A stretch of 64,000 nucleotides of DNA from Pullulanibacillus pueri (GCF_014639255.1 NZ_BMFV01000009.1:54455-118454), one strand, 5' to 3'. Shown: positions 17,809-28,645, counted from the first letter of the stretch. The notes: generated from the letters alone by a model not told the origin. Numbers and translations: made by a program.

Positions 17809-18840
17809 TTACTTAGTGGACTCCCGTGCAATAAGCTCGACCGGGACAACAATGGTATTTCCTTCACTTTGAGTATTTTCGATGAGATGAACCAGTTGTT
17901 GGGCGGCTTGATAGCCGATGTCCTCAAAATTTTGAGAGATAGTCGTTAATGCAGGATCTATTAAACTCGCGGCCTGAATATTATCAAAGCCAATAATAGA
18001 GAAGTCTTGAGGGACTTGATACCCCATTTTCTTTAATTCCTTCATTAAATAAATAGCAATAATATCATTCTCTACCACAATTCCAGTGACGTTTTTCTCC
18101 TTTAACTGCTTGATGATCGGGCCATAATTGTGAGGGTCAAATTCAATTTCCTGTGAATGAAACGATAAGTGAGCCTCATGAATCGCTTTGAGATAGCCAA
18201 GATAGCGATCGCGAATGGTAGAGCTTACATTATTACTTTGACTTGAAAAAAAGGTAATCCTTTGGTGCCCGTGCTGGATTAAATAATGCGTTGCGAGATA
18301 ACCCCCTTGAGTGTTATCTGATGTCACTGAAGTAAAAGGAATCCCTTCAACTTTTTTATCAAGAATTACGGTCGGAAACCTTTCGAGATAAAGTGAGTAG
18401 AGAATATCCAAATGCGAGGTTCCAATTTCAGGATAAAGAATGAACCCCGCAAATTGTGACAAAATCGTTTTGGGATCTAATTTATCCAAAAAAGCATTCG
18501 GTTGAATTTGAATCGTATAAGGCGTTTGCTCAATATAACGACTAATGCCCAGTGTGTAATCGCCTAATCCAGGATTATCAGGAAAAGGCAGAATAAAAAG
18601 AATCACATTGGACTCTTTTGGTAGACTCTCTGCAACGAAACTCCCCTTTCCTTGAATTCTTTCAATTAAATGCTGATTTTCAAGTTCGGTTAAGGCACGT
18701 TTTGAAGTGATACGACTCACATCGTATTGCTTCGAGAGTTCTAGCTCGGTCGGAACCTGATCACCTGGTTTTAAGTCCCGAGAGCGAATTTTTGATGTTA
18801 TATCATCGACAATTTTTTGATAGAGAGGTTGTTTTCCCAT
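17809..18840 (-). CDS. GntR/LacI hybrid transcriptional repressor of the mannosidase genes
   Basis: 343 residues from the ATG at 18840 (MGKQPLYQ) with AGGAG seven bases upstream. An upstream in-frame ATG at 18867 lies inside the operator and is rejected. The N-terminal winged helix is GntR type (KIRSRDLKPGDQVPTELELS, YDVSRITSKRALTELE). Residues from about 85 form a LacI-like periplasmic-binding fold (GGYLATHYLIQHGHQRITFFS, SIIGFDNIQAASLIDPALTTI). This architecture matches AraR-type sugar repressors. It shares a divergent promoter region with the GH125-GH38 operon and probably responds to mannose or a short mannoside. Confidence 0.9.
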   Translation of the reverse strand: MGKQPLYQKIVDDITSKIRSRDLKPGDQVPTELELSKQYDVSRITSKRALTELENQHLIERIQGKGSFVAESLPKESNVILFILPFPDNPGLGDYTLGISRYIEQTPYTIQIQPNAFLDKLDPKTILSQFAGFILYPEIGTSHLDILYSLYLERFPTVILDKKVEGIPFTSVTSDNTQGGYLATHYLIQHGHQRITFFSSQSNNVSSTIRDRYLGYLKAIHEAHLSFHSQEIEFDPHNYGPIIKQLKEKNVTGIVVENDIIAIYLMKELKKMGYQVPQDFSIIGFDNIQAASLIDPALTTISQNFEDIGYQAAQQLVHLIENTQSEGNTIVVPVELIARESTK

Positions 18841-18853
18841 AGTTATGCTCCTA

Positions 18854-18876
18854 AAATGATATATCATATTTATTTT
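18854..18876. promoter_or_regulatory. Operator 1 of the mannosidase regulator
   Basis: AAATGATATATCATATTTAT... (18854-18876) contains the perfect palindrome ATGATATATCAT (18856-18867). On the minus strand it overlaps the expected RNA start of a TTTACT/TAAAAT promoter (16-bp spacer) for the repressor gene. The same 23-bp word, with two changes, recurs at 18955, pointing to autoregulation. Confidence 0.65.
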
Positions 18877-18919
18877 AACATAAATTACCGGACAGTAAAT
18901 ATGTTTTAATAAAAAACGC

Positions 18920-18977
18920 TAGACAAATGGTGTTATAAAACTTAAAATGAGTATAAATGATATATCGAATTTATTTT
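18920..18977 (+). promoter_or_regulatory. Promoter and operator 2 of the GH125-GH38 operon
   Basis: TAGACA (18920-18925), 17-bp spacer, TAAAAT (18943-18948). The operator word AAATGATATATCGAATTT (18955-18977) covers the predicted transcription start and repeats operator 1 in the same orientation 101 bp away. Repression by the divergent GntR/LacI protein is the simple reading. Confidence 0.65.
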
Positions 18978-18989
18978 GGAGGATTAAAA

Positions 18990-20282
18990 ATGGCATATCA
19001 AAAAGAAGTTTCACAAGTAGTTACTGAATTTATGAGTATGATGACCCAAAAGTGCGGGGAGGACCATGCAGACTGGGCGGTCAACTTTAATGCCTGTTTT
19101 GCTAATACATTGGAGACCACAGTTGAGCGTTTGGAAGATCAAACCACCTTTTTGCTAACGGGAGATATACCCGCAATGTGGCTCCGCGATTCAACAGCGC
19201 AAGTGAGACCTTATTTAGTACTTGCCGAAAAAGATCCTGCTATTGCTGATATGATCGCCGGTCTTATTGAGCGTCAATGTCAGTTTATTTGTTTGGATCC
19301 CTATGCAAACGCTTTTAACAAAGAGGCCAATGGTGCAGGTCACCAATCTGATTTAACGGAAATGAACCCATGGATATGGGAGAGGAAATATGAGATTGAT
19401 TCCTTGTGCTATCCGATGCAATTAAGTTATTTATTTTGGAAGGCTACCGGGCGTACGGATCATTTTAATGAGACCTTTCGGGCAGCAGTGAAAAAAGTCA
19501 TTGAGGTTTGGGTAGTGGAACAAGATCATTCCCAATCCCCTTATACATTTGAAAGAGAGACAGATAGAAAGGAAGATACGTTAACACGTCAGGGGCGAGG
19601 TCCAGAAATTGTGCCAACGGGGATGACCTGGTCGGGCTTTCGTCCAAGTGATGATGCATGTATATATGGGTACTTAGTGCCGTCTAATATGTTTGCTGTT
19701 GTGGTCTTACGTTATTTAAGTGAAATTTATCATGTGGTTTTCCACGAAGAAGATCGTGTAAAAGCGTTTGAAAAGTTAAAGCAAGAGATTCAGAGTGGCC
19801 TTGAAGCCCATGCGATTGTTCAGAATAAAGAAGGGCAAAGGGTTTATGCTTATGAAGTGGATGGAAAAGGGAATTACAACATTATGGATGATTCCAATGT
19901 GCCCAATTTATTATCGGCGCCTTATCTCGGTTATCTTGACGCTTCAGATGAAGTTTATCAAGCCACACGTCGCACGATTTTAAGTTCGGAAAATCCGTAC
20001 TTCTATGAAGGTCAATATGCTAGAGGCATTGGGAGCTCGCATACCCCTGAAAACTATATTTGGCCGATCGCCTTGGCGATGGAGGGATTAACAGCCACTG
20101 ATAAAAAGGAAAAGGAACGGATCTTAGATTTGTTAGTGGCTTGTGATGCTGGTACACATTTAATGCATGAGGGATTCGATGTTGATAATCCTAATAACTA
20201 TACCCGTGAATGGTTTTCCTGGGCTAATATGATGTTCTGCGAACTCGTCATGGATTACTTTGATATTCGGGTGAAGAAATAA
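18990..20282 (+). CDS. GH125 family exo-alpha-1,6-mannosidase
   Basis: 430 residues from the ATG at 18990 (MAYQKEVSQ), preceded by GGAGG. An upstream in-frame ATG at 18957 lies within the operator. GH125 (formerly DUF1237) enzymes remove non-reducing alpha-1,6-linked mannose by inversion. The conserved [50 protein letters not shown] (shown in part), [13 protein letters not shown] and [20 protein letters not shown] blocks are all intact. There is no signal peptide. It is the first gene of the operon and is followed 30 bases later by GH38. Confidence 0.9.
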   Translation: MAYQKEVSQVVTEFMSMMTQKCGEDHADWAVNFNACFANTLETTVERLEDQTTFLLTGDIPAMWLRDSTAQVRPYLVLAEKDPAIADMIAGLIERQCQFICLDPYANAFNKEANGAGHQSDLTEMNPWIWERKYEIDSLCYPMQLSYLFWKATGRTDHFNETFRAAVKKVIEVWVVEQDHSQSPYTFERETDRKEDTLTRQGRGPEIVPTGMTWSGFRPSDDACIYGYLVPSNMFAVVVLRYLSEIYHVVFHEEDRVKAFEKLKQEIQSGLEAHAIVQNKEGQRVYAYEVDGKGNYNIMDDSNVPNLLSAPYLGYLDASDEVYQATRRTILSSENPYFYEGQYARGIGSSHTPENYIWPIALAMEGLTATDKKEKERILDLLVACDAGTHLMHEGFDVDNPNNYTREWFSWANMMFCELVMDYFDIRVKK

Positions 20283-20312
20283 TAACCTGCCTATTCATAA
20301 AGGAGTGTAAGG

Positions 20313-22985
20313 ATGAAAAAAGTTTATATAATTTCGCATAGTCATTGGGATAGAGAATGGTATCTTCCTTATGAGCAACACCATATGCGCTTAGTCCAAC
20401 TCATGGATGATTTACTTGAACTCTTTGAAAAGGATCCTGAGTTTAATAGCTTTCATTTGGATGGGCAAACCATTATTTTGGATGATTATTTACAAGTGCG
20501 TCCGGAAAAAAGGGAGGCCGTTCAAAAATATATTCATGAAGGTAAACTAAAAATTGGTCCATTTTATATCCTGCAGGATGATTTCTTAATAAGTAGTGAG
20601 TCCAATGTGAGGAACATGTTAATTGGCCATAAAGAAAGTCTAAAATGGGGAAGTCCGGTTAAGATTGGCTATTTTCCAGATACTTTCGGAAATATGGGGC
20701 AAGCACCACAGCTCATGCAGCAGGCGGGAATTGAAGCCGCTACATTTGGCCGCGGGGTGAAGCCGACAGGATTTAATAATGTCGTGATCAATGATGAAAA
20801 ATATACCTCACAATTCTCAGAGATGTGGTGGGAAGGCGCTGATCATTCCAAGATTCTCGGTATTTTGTTTGCCAATTGGTACAGTAATGGTAATGAAATT
20901 CCAGTAGAGAAAGAAGCGGCGAAAAGATTTTGGGATCAAAAGCTCAAGGATGCCACCCAGTTTGCTTCAACTGATCATCTGTTAATGATGAACGGCTGTG
21001 ATCACCAACCGGTTCAGAAAGACGTCACTCAAGCCATTAGAGTGGCTAATGAATTATATCCGGATATTGAGTTTATCCATAGTAATTTTGAAGATTACTT
21101 AGAGGCGGTCAAACAGGATTTACCAGAAGAATTAAGTACAGTTGAAGGTGAATTGACGAGTCAAGAGACGGATGGATGGTACACGTTGGCGAATACGGCC
21201 TCATCTCGAATTTACCTCAAACAGGAGAATACAGAGGTGAGCCGCCTGCTCGAAAATATTACTGAGCCGCTTGCGACCATGGCCTATTCTAAAAATGGGG
21301 ACTACCCACATGACACACTAGATTATGCTTGGAAGTTATTATTACAAAACCACCCGCATGATAGTATTTGTGGATGTAGTATTGATGCGGTTCATCGCGA
21401 AATGATGACGCGTTTTGAGAAGGCAAAAGAGGTAGGGAAATTTATTAAGGATGAAGCGGCAGAAGCACTCGCGCAGCACATTGATACTTCGGCGTTTCCA
21501 GAACAGAGTCGTCCGTTTATTGTCTTTAATACCTCTGGAAGCCCGAAAACGGGAATTGTTGAAGTAGAAATAGAGTGGAAGCGTCTTGCCTTTTCAAGTG
21601 GGCGACCTGATCAGCTTTATAAAGCATTAAAGGAGGAACCGCTTCCTGCTTTAAAGGTTATTAATGCACAGGGACAGGAGATTCCGGCTCATATCAGTGA
21701 TAAGGATGTTCGTTTCCATTATGATTTGCCTAAAGACCGTTTTCGCCAACCCTTTATGGCGATGTATGTGACAGTTCAACTCCATATGCAGGATATGTTG
21801 CCTCTTTCTTGGCATAGTTTTGCCCTTGTAGAAGGAAGGACTCAGTTGGCTAAGTCTTCACCTATTGTCCAGGCGGGTGGGCGTACTTTAGAGAATGATC
21901 AATTAAAGGTTCAAATCGAAGATACTGGGACGTTAACCGTCACGCATAAAGCGACTCAAGAAACCTATTCTAATCTGTTAGTGTTTGAAGACGTTGGCGA
22001 CATTGGTAATGAATATATTTTTAAACAACCTAACGGGGATGAAGCGATTTTATCTACTGATGGCAAAACAGAGGTCACTGTTGTTGAAAACCATGAGCTT
22101 TATGGCGAAGTGTTACTCACACAACAGCTTCAAATTCCTGTTTCTGCGGATGAAACCCTAGAAGAGGAACAAAAAGCGGTCATCGAGTTTCGTCAACGCC
22201 AGGCCGGAAGAGCAAAGCAAATGAAGACGTTGGAATTAAAGACAGCGATCAAGCTCGACCGTTACGGTCAGCAGCTTCAATTTGAAACCTCATTTGATAA
22301 TCAAATGAAGGATCATCGACTACGGGTACTCTTTCAAACGGGGATCCAGGCGGATGAGCATGAGGCCGATAGCATCTATGAAGTGGTGAAAAGACCTAAT
22401 CAGGTCAATGAAACTTGGCAAAATCCAACCAATCCTCAGCATCAACATGCTTTTGTTAATCTCAATGACGGCAGGCATGGTGTAACGGTGGCTAATTATG
22501 GCTTGAATGAATATGAAGTGATTGGAGATACAATTGCGTTAACCTTACTACGTGCGGTCGGTGAGTTGGGCGATTGGGGGTATTTTCCGACCCCAGAGGC
22601 CCAGTGTCAGGGTGAACATAAAGTCCAATACGCTATTGGTTTTCACGGTGAAACCGATAAATTGGCTTCCTATCATGAGGCGATAAATTTTCAGATTCCG
22701 TTTACCAGTCAACCCACCGATCGACACGCGGGAGAATACGAGGCGGACCATCAGTTTGTCGAGCTAGAAGGAGAAGCTTTTAGACTCACTGCCTTTAAGA
22801 GAAAGGAAAAGGGCAACCATACGATCTTGCGAGGGTATAATTTAACTACTGAAAGGCGTCCTGTCTCGGTAAGGTTGAAGGGGAATCAACCGAAGCGTTG
22901 TAATTTACTAGAAGAGGTTCAGACTGAATCTCTTGAACCTGAATTAAGGCCTGCTGAAATCGTGACCTATATTTGGGAAGACTAA
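20313..22985 (+). CDS. GH38 family alpha-mannosidase
   Basis: 890 residues, the normal length for bacterial cytoplasmic GH38 enzymes. It retains the zinc-binding N-terminus (IISHSHWDREW), LDGQ, and GYFPDTFGNMGQAPQ whose Asp aligns with the catalytic nucleophile, then LMMNGCDHQPVQKD and LLQNHPHDSICGCS. The C-terminal beta domains are complete. GH38 members cleave alpha-1,3, alpha-1,6 or alpha-1,2 mannosidic bonds with retention. Together with GH92 and GH125 it completes the set needed to strip the mannose arms of a high-mannose glycan inside the cell. The RBS AAAGGAG precedes the ATG. Confidence 0.92.
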   Translation: MKKVYIISHSHWDREWYLPYEQHHMRLVQLMDDLLELFEKDPEFNSFHLDGQTIILDDYLQVRPEKREAVQKYIHEGKLKIGPFYILQDDFLISSESNVRNMLIGHKESLKWGSPVKIGYFPDTFGNMGQAPQLMQQAGIEAATFGRGVKPTGFNNVVINDEKYTSQFSEMWWEGADHSKILGILFANWYSNGNEIPVEKEAAKRFWDQKLKDATQFASTDHLLMMNGCDHQPVQKDVTQAIRVANELYPDIEFIHSNFEDYLEAVKQDLPEELSTVEGELTSQETDGWYTLANTASSRIYLKQENTEVSRLLENITEPLATMAYSKNGDYPHDTLDYAWKLLLQNHPHDSICGCSIDAVHREMMTRFEKAKEVGKFIKDEAAEALAQHIDTSAFPEQSRPFIVFNTSGSPKTGIVEVEIEWKRLAFSSGRPDQLYKALKEEPLPALKVINAQGQEIPAHISDKDVRFHYDLPKDRFRQPFMAMYVTVQLHMQDMLPLSWHSFALVEGRTQLAKSSPIVQAGGRTLENDQLKVQIEDTGTLTVTHKATQETYSNLLVFEDVGDIGNEYIFKQPNGDEAILSTDGKTEVTVVENHELYGEVLLTQQLQIPVSADETLEEEQKAVIEFRQRQAGRAKQMKTLELKTAIKLDRYGQQLQFETSFDNQMKDHRLRVLFQTGIQADEHEADSIYEVVKRPNQVNETWQNPTNPQHQHAFVNLNDGRHGVTVANYGLNEYEVIGDTIALTLLRAVGELGDWGYFPTPEAQCQGEHKVQYAIGFHGETDKLASYHEAINFQIPFTSQPTDRHAGEYEADHQFVELEGEAFRLTAFKRKEKGNHTILRGYNLTTERRPVSVRLKGNQPKRCNLLEEVQTESLEPELRPAEIVTYIWED

Positions 22986-23000
22986 TTTAGGGCGCCATCA

Positions 23001-23037
23001 CCCCGTTCTTTCCATCAGTTGTGTGGAAGGGGCGGGG
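23001..23037 (+). terminator. Terminator after the GH38 gene
   Basis: A 14-bp stem with wobble pairs runs from CCCCG and TTCCA to TGGAA and CGGGG, followed by ATTATTTGATTT. Downstream, a TATAAT at 23204-23209 is the best -10 candidate for the next operon, without a good -35. Confidence 0.7.
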
Positions 23038-23246
23038 ATTATTTGATTTAATTGAACTTACTGCAAATGAAGTTCAATTGACCTTTATTTATGTGTAACT
23101 TTCCAACAAGGGGATAGTGTTGCAGGAAAAAGGGAATGAGGGAGTTATCCTAAAAATCCATTATTTTTTTCAGAAAGTCCTCAATAAATAGAGAATATTA
23201 TTATATAATCAAAAGGATAGAAACTTTTCGAAAACGGGGTGAGTAG

Positions 23247-24272
23247 ATGAGTAAAAAGTTGAAAGTAGCTGTTGTCGGTTTAGGGACAATGGGTAAAGTT
23301 CACGCAGATGCTTGGGCTCATATAGAACATGCCGAATTAGTCGGTGTGTGTGATTTGGATCGGGTAAAAGCGGAGACGATTGCTGAAAGCTACGATGCAA
23401 CACCATATCAAGATCTTAGCGAAATGCTGGAACAGTCTAATGTAGATGTTATCGATGTCTGTTTACCGACATACCTACATAAAGAAAATGTGGCGTTGGC
23501 GGCTCAAGCAGGCAAACATGTCGTCTGTGAAAAACCTTTGGGATTGAATGTACAAGACGCTCAGGACATCATTTCTGTCTGTGAAGACCATGGGGTTCAG
23601 TTGTTTGTTGCCCAAGTCGTTCGCTTCTTCCCAGAATATGCCCAAGCCTCAGCAAAAGTCAAAAGTGGAGGCATAGGGAAACCAGGGGTTGTCCGGTTGA
23701 CACGGGGAGGAGGATTTCCTCGCGCGTGGGAGGATTGGTATGCGGATGAAGCTAAGAGTGGGCGACTCATACTCGATTCCATGATCCACGATTTTGACTG
23801 GTTAAGATGGACCTTTGGTGATGTTGAAAGAGTCATGACACGTCGAGTATCGCGTTCAGATGAAGATCGCCCTTTGGAATATGCGCTAGTAACTTTACGT
23901 ATGGAAGATGGGACGATAGCACATGTTGAAGGAACTTGGGCCCATGCCACTTTCCATACTTCATTTGAGCTCACAGGTGACAAAGGGATGGTGGTCCATG
24001 ATAGTGCGGTGAGTGCCCCGTTATCTGTAAGTCTTCATCATAATGAAGGAGATGCGAGCAAGAACGGCGTTGCAGTGCCCGAGAGCCCTCTTAATGAAAA
24101 TCCATATTTACGCGAGTTGAAGCATTTTGCTCATTGTATTTTGACAGGAAGTGAGCCGATTGTCACGGCCTACGATGCGTTAAAAGCCGTTGAGATTTCT
24201 CAAGCAGCCTTAGAGTCAGCCAAAACAGGTCAACCGGTCGTACTTGCAAAAATGGGAGGTGGTGTGAGATGA
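23247..24272 (+). CDS. Gfo/Idh/MocA family NAD(P)-dependent oxidoreductase
   Basis: 341 residues. The N-terminal Rossmann fold shows VAVVGLGTMGKVHADAW and CEKPLGLN (the EKP motif near residue 95), followed by the C-terminal alpha/beta substrate domain (LDSMIHDFDWLRWTFGDV with the catalytic-site His). Members oxidise or reduce sugars, inositols or glycosides. It overlaps the next gene by 4 bases (ATGA), so the two are translationally coupled. The position after three mannosidases suggests a mannose derivative or mannoside substrate. The reaction cannot be fixed from sequence. Confidence 0.87.
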   Translation: MSKKLKVAVVGLGTMGKVHADAWAHIEHAELVGVCDLDRVKAETIAESYDATPYQDLSEMLEQSNVDVIDVCLPTYLHKENVALAAQAGKHVVCEKPLGLNVQDAQDIISVCEDHGVQLFVAQVVRFFPEYAQASAKVKSGGIGKPGVVRLTRGGGFPRAWEDWYADEAKSGRLILDSMIHDFDWLRWTFGDVERVMTRRVSRSDEDRPLEYALVTLRMEDGTIAHVEGTWAHATFHTSFELTGDKGMVVHDSAVSAPLSVSLHHNEGDASKNGVAVPESPLNENPYLRELKHFAHCILTGSEPIVTAYDALKAVEISQAALESAKTGQPVVLAKMGGGVR

Positions 24273-25258
24273 AAGTTGGAATCATGAGTTTTGCGCATAT
24301 GCACGCTTTTACTTATGCCGGACTATTATTAGCACATCCGGATGTGGAATTAACAGCGATTTGGGATGATGACTTTGAAAGAGGAGACAACGCAGCTGAA
24401 AGATTTAAGAGTACTTTCTATGCTGATCGAGAGGAATTTTTGGCGCTTGATCTGGATGCCGTTGTCATTTGCTCGGAAAATAGTAGGCATCGTGACCTAG
24501 TAGTACAAGCAGCAGAGGCTGGGAAACATATATTATGCGAAAAACCTATTGCAACGGAAATTGAAGATGCGCGAGAAATGATCGCTGCCTGCAAAAGAAA
24601 TGGTGTTATCCTACAAATTGCTTTTCCTGTTCGGTTTGCGCCTTCTATCAGCAGGGCAAGAACCATTATTCAATCGGGTCAATTAGGGGATATTCTTGCT
24701 GTTAAAGCAACGAATCATGGGCAAATGCCAGGCGGATGGTTTGTAGAAGAGCCTCTATCCGGTGGCGGTGCAGCCACGGATCATATTGTTCACGTCATGG
24801 ATATCATTCGCTGGACCTTACAAACAGAAGTTAAGGATGTCTATGCTGAACTAGACACCCGTTTTTATGATATTGATGTAGAAGACTGTGGGACGGTTTC
24901 CTTAGCGCTTGAGTCTGGGGCCATCGCAACCATCGATCCCAGCTGGTCTCGACCTAAAACATTCCCAATGTGGGGAGACGTCACGTTAGAGTTTGTAGGA
25001 ACAAAGGGAACATTGTCTGTAGATGCTTTAAAACAATCCAGCACTTACTTTAATGATCAAGAGAGTAAGGTTCAAAATCTGGGCTGGGGAGACGATATGG
25101 ATCAAGGTCTGATTGATGACTTTGTTCAATGTGTCAAAATTAAAAGGGAACCTTCCATTACAGGAGAAGATGGATTGAGAACATTGGAAGTTGTTAAAGC
25201 AGCTTATCAATCGAGCACTGCTAAGCGAACCGTTCCTCTAGAAAGAGTGCACGTTTAA
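24269..25258 (+). CDS. Second Gfo/Idh/MocA family oxidoreductase
   Basis: 329 residues, sharing fold but little close sequence with its upstream partner. The usual glycine-rich nucleotide loop is replaced by GIMSFAHMHAFTYA, a variant found in one branch of the family. The CEKPIATE motif is intact, and SGGGAATDHIVHVMDIIRW carries the active-site histidines. The start codon lies inside the stop of the previous gene. Paired oxidoreductases of this type are known from pathways that go through keto-sugar intermediates, where one makes and the other reduces the ketone. That role here is an inference. Confidence 0.85.
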   Translation: MKVGIMSFAHMHAFTYAGLLLAHPDVELTAIWDDDFERGDNAAERFKSTFYADREEFLALDLDAVVICSENSRHRDLVVQAAEAGKHILCEKPIATEIEDAREMIAACKRNGVILQIAFPVRFAPSISRARTIIQSGQLGDILAVKATNHGQMPGGWFVEEPLSGGGAATDHIVHVMDIIRWTLQTEVKDVYAELDTRFYDIDVEDCGTVSLALESGAIATIDPSWSRPKTFPMWGDVTLEFVGTKGTLSVDALKQSSTYFNDQESKVQNLGWGDDMDQGLIDDFVQCVKIKREPSITGEDGLRTLEVVKAAYQSSTAKRTVPLERVHV

Positions 25259-25275
25259 TTCTGGTGACGCGTCTC

Positions 25276-25315
25276 AACACACCTCTTAGTGATAGGAATC
25301 ACTGAGAGGTGTGTT
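25276..25315. terminator. Terminator after the oxidoreductase pair
   Basis: AACACACCTCTTAGTGAT (25276-25293) pairs with ATCACTGAGAGGTGTGTT (25298-25315), 18 bp with one T-G pair, followed by TTACATT. Confidence 0.8.
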
Positions 25316-25363
25316 TTACATTATGAATTATAAAATCATCATTATTGACGTAGGAGGAGTAGC

Positions 25364-26275
25364 ATGCAAACCACTTTATTAGATGACTTTATAAAAAGGG
25401 TTGAGAAATTGCAACTCAATGTCCATGGCATCATGGTGACTCAATTCGGAAAAACGTGGGGTGAACACTATTGGACTGCCGATGAACCACATGTTCTTCA
25501 TTCGCTAAGTAAAAGCTTTACATCCTGCGCAGTGGGTATGGCCGTCTCGGAAGGAAGGTTATCATTAGGGGATAAGGTTATTGATTTTTTTCAAAAGCAC
25601 ACTTTACTCACTGCTGATGAAAAAATCAAGGCACTCACGGTTCGACATCTGTTGACCATGGCCCATGGACGTCACCAACCAATCATGATGTCTGATCAAC
25701 GTGAGAAAATAAAGGAGCGAGATTGGGTACATTATTTTCTTAACTATCCGCTTGATCGAATGCCAGGAGAGACTTTTGTCTATGATACAGGGTCAACCTA
25801 TATGCTTTCAGCTATTATTCAGGAGATAACAGGGCAGACACTGAGAGATTATTTAGTGCCGAGACTCTTTCAACCTCTGGGCATTGAAAATCCGCGATGG
25901 GATACCTGTCCGAGGGGACGATCACTGGGAGGGGCAGGACTATATCTGAGAGTGTCCGACATCTCCAGGTTCGGCAATATGCTATTAAATAATGGGGTTT
26001 GGGAAGGGAAACAATGGGTACCGGAAGATTATTTACAGGAAGCGACTTCTAAACAAATCTCTAGTGGGAATGGAGAAAATGGACCAGATTGGTTGCAGGG
26101 TTACGGCTACCAATTCTGGATGTGTCGGTACGGTGCTTATCGTGGTGATGGTTCGAATGGTCAGTTTTGCATTGTTATGCCTGATTTATCAGCGGTGATA
26201 GCTATAAACTCACAAGAAGAAAAGATGCAGTCCATATTAGAGGGTGTCTGGGAATGCATTGTGCCCCACCTATAA
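25364..26275 (+). CDS. Beta-lactamase-fold serine hydrolase, cytoplasmic
   Basis: 303 residues of the class C beta-lactamase / EstB / PBP4* superfamily. The nucleophile motif SxxK is HSLSKSF near residue 47, the second motif is FVYDTGSTYML (Tyr), and GGAGLYLRVSDISRFG is family-typical. There is no signal peptide or membrane helix, so this is not a cell-wall enzyme or secreted beta-lactamase. Such proteins often act as esterases in glycan loci and could remove an acyl group. The RBS TAGGAGGAGTAGC precedes the ATG. It is separated from the oxidoreductases by a terminator. Confidence 0.82.
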   Translation: MQTTLLDDFIKRVEKLQLNVHGIMVTQFGKTWGEHYWTADEPHVLHSLSKSFTSCAVGMAVSEGRLSLGDKVIDFFQKHTLLTADEKIKALTVRHLLTMAHGRHQPIMMSDQREKIKERDWVHYFLNYPLDRMPGETFVYDTGSTYMLSAIIQEITGQTLRDYLVPRLFQPLGIENPRWDTCPRGRSLGGAGLYLRVSDISRFGNMLLNNGVWEGKQWVPEDYLQEATSKQISSGNGENGPDWLQGYGYQFWMCRYGAYRGDGSNGQFCIVMPDLSAVIAINSQEEKMQSILEGVWECIVPHL

Positions 26276-26291
26276 TTTTAAGCCGCCAAAG

Positions 26292-26334
26292 GAATAACGG
26301 GGATGAGTAGAAAAACTTTGATGAGGACTTGGTG
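26292..26334 (+). promoter_or_regulatory. Shared leader motif, copy B, upstream of the GH13 gene
   Basis: AATAACGG, GTAGAAAAAC (26307-26316) and ATGAGGACTTGGTG (26321-26334) repeat the words found at 11562-11610. Flanking AGCCGCC (26281-26287) pairs with GGTGGCT (26331-26337). The block ends 12 bp before the -35 box of the GH13 promoter, a position suited to an activator. Confidence 0.4.
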
Positions 26335-26346
26335 GCTAAGGAGCAT

Positions 26347-28203
<1,857 letters not shown>

Positions 28204-28244
28204 GCATTCATAGATTTATAGGTTATTTTTAAAACATAGTTGTG

Positions 28245-28309
28245 GGAGCAAGGGTTTTAGCAATGCCGATGTAGAGCGTTCTCTCTTGGAGGCATCTAAG
28301 CTTTGCTCC
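28245..28309 (+). other. Long nested hairpin after the GH13 gene
   Basis: GGAGCAAGG (28245-28253) pairs with CTTTGCTCC (28301-28309). Inside, TTAG pairs with CTAA, ATGCC (28263-28267) with GGCAT (28291-28295), and AGAG with CTCT around the loop. It is followed by AGAAGTTTTG, a poor U tract. It may be a weak terminator or a structured RNA element in the 442-base gap before the binding-protein gene. Confidence 0.5.
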
Positions 28310-28446
28310 TAGAAGTTTTGACATTAGATCGTTGCGTTTCAAACAATATGAATAAGGCATAAGAGCCTACTATTAGTTTTTTAAATTTTACATCTTTTTA
28401 TTAGGTTATTGAAATTCAAGAAAGGGGATGCTATGATAACGCTTGA

Positions 28447-28528
28447 GCAAACGTTTGCAAAACGAGAAACTTTTTTGACCTTAGTGTAAACGCTTGATTT
28501 TTTTAAACTAATTTGTGCAATCGTTTTC
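28447..28528 (+). promoter_or_regulatory. Maltodextrin operon control region: LacI-type operators and a cre-like site
   Basis: GCAAACGTTTGC (28447-28458) is a perfect palindrome of the LacI/MalR type. GCAATCGTTTTC (28517-28528) is a related half-matched site. TGTAAACGCTTGAT (28485-28498) matches the cre consensus except near its right end, and follows a TTGACC that could be a -35 box. The -10 box is unclear. A sister operator, GCAAACGATTGC, lies at 33223-33234 behind the regulator gene. Confidence 0.6.
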
Positions 28529-28645
28529 CTTAATAAGGTGTTAAAAGACCATTAAGTGAATCATCAAGGAAATCATTAGTTTTAAAGAATTGATACATTA
28601 AGGTTATTTTTATGTCTAGTTTATCTAAAAGAGGAGAGGGTTTGT

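Noticed and set aside
18957..18989. Upstream ATG for the GH125 gene (and 18867 for the repressor gene)
   Set aside because: Both ATGs are part of the operator words and lie before the RBS. The starts at 18990 and 18840 have good SD spacing.
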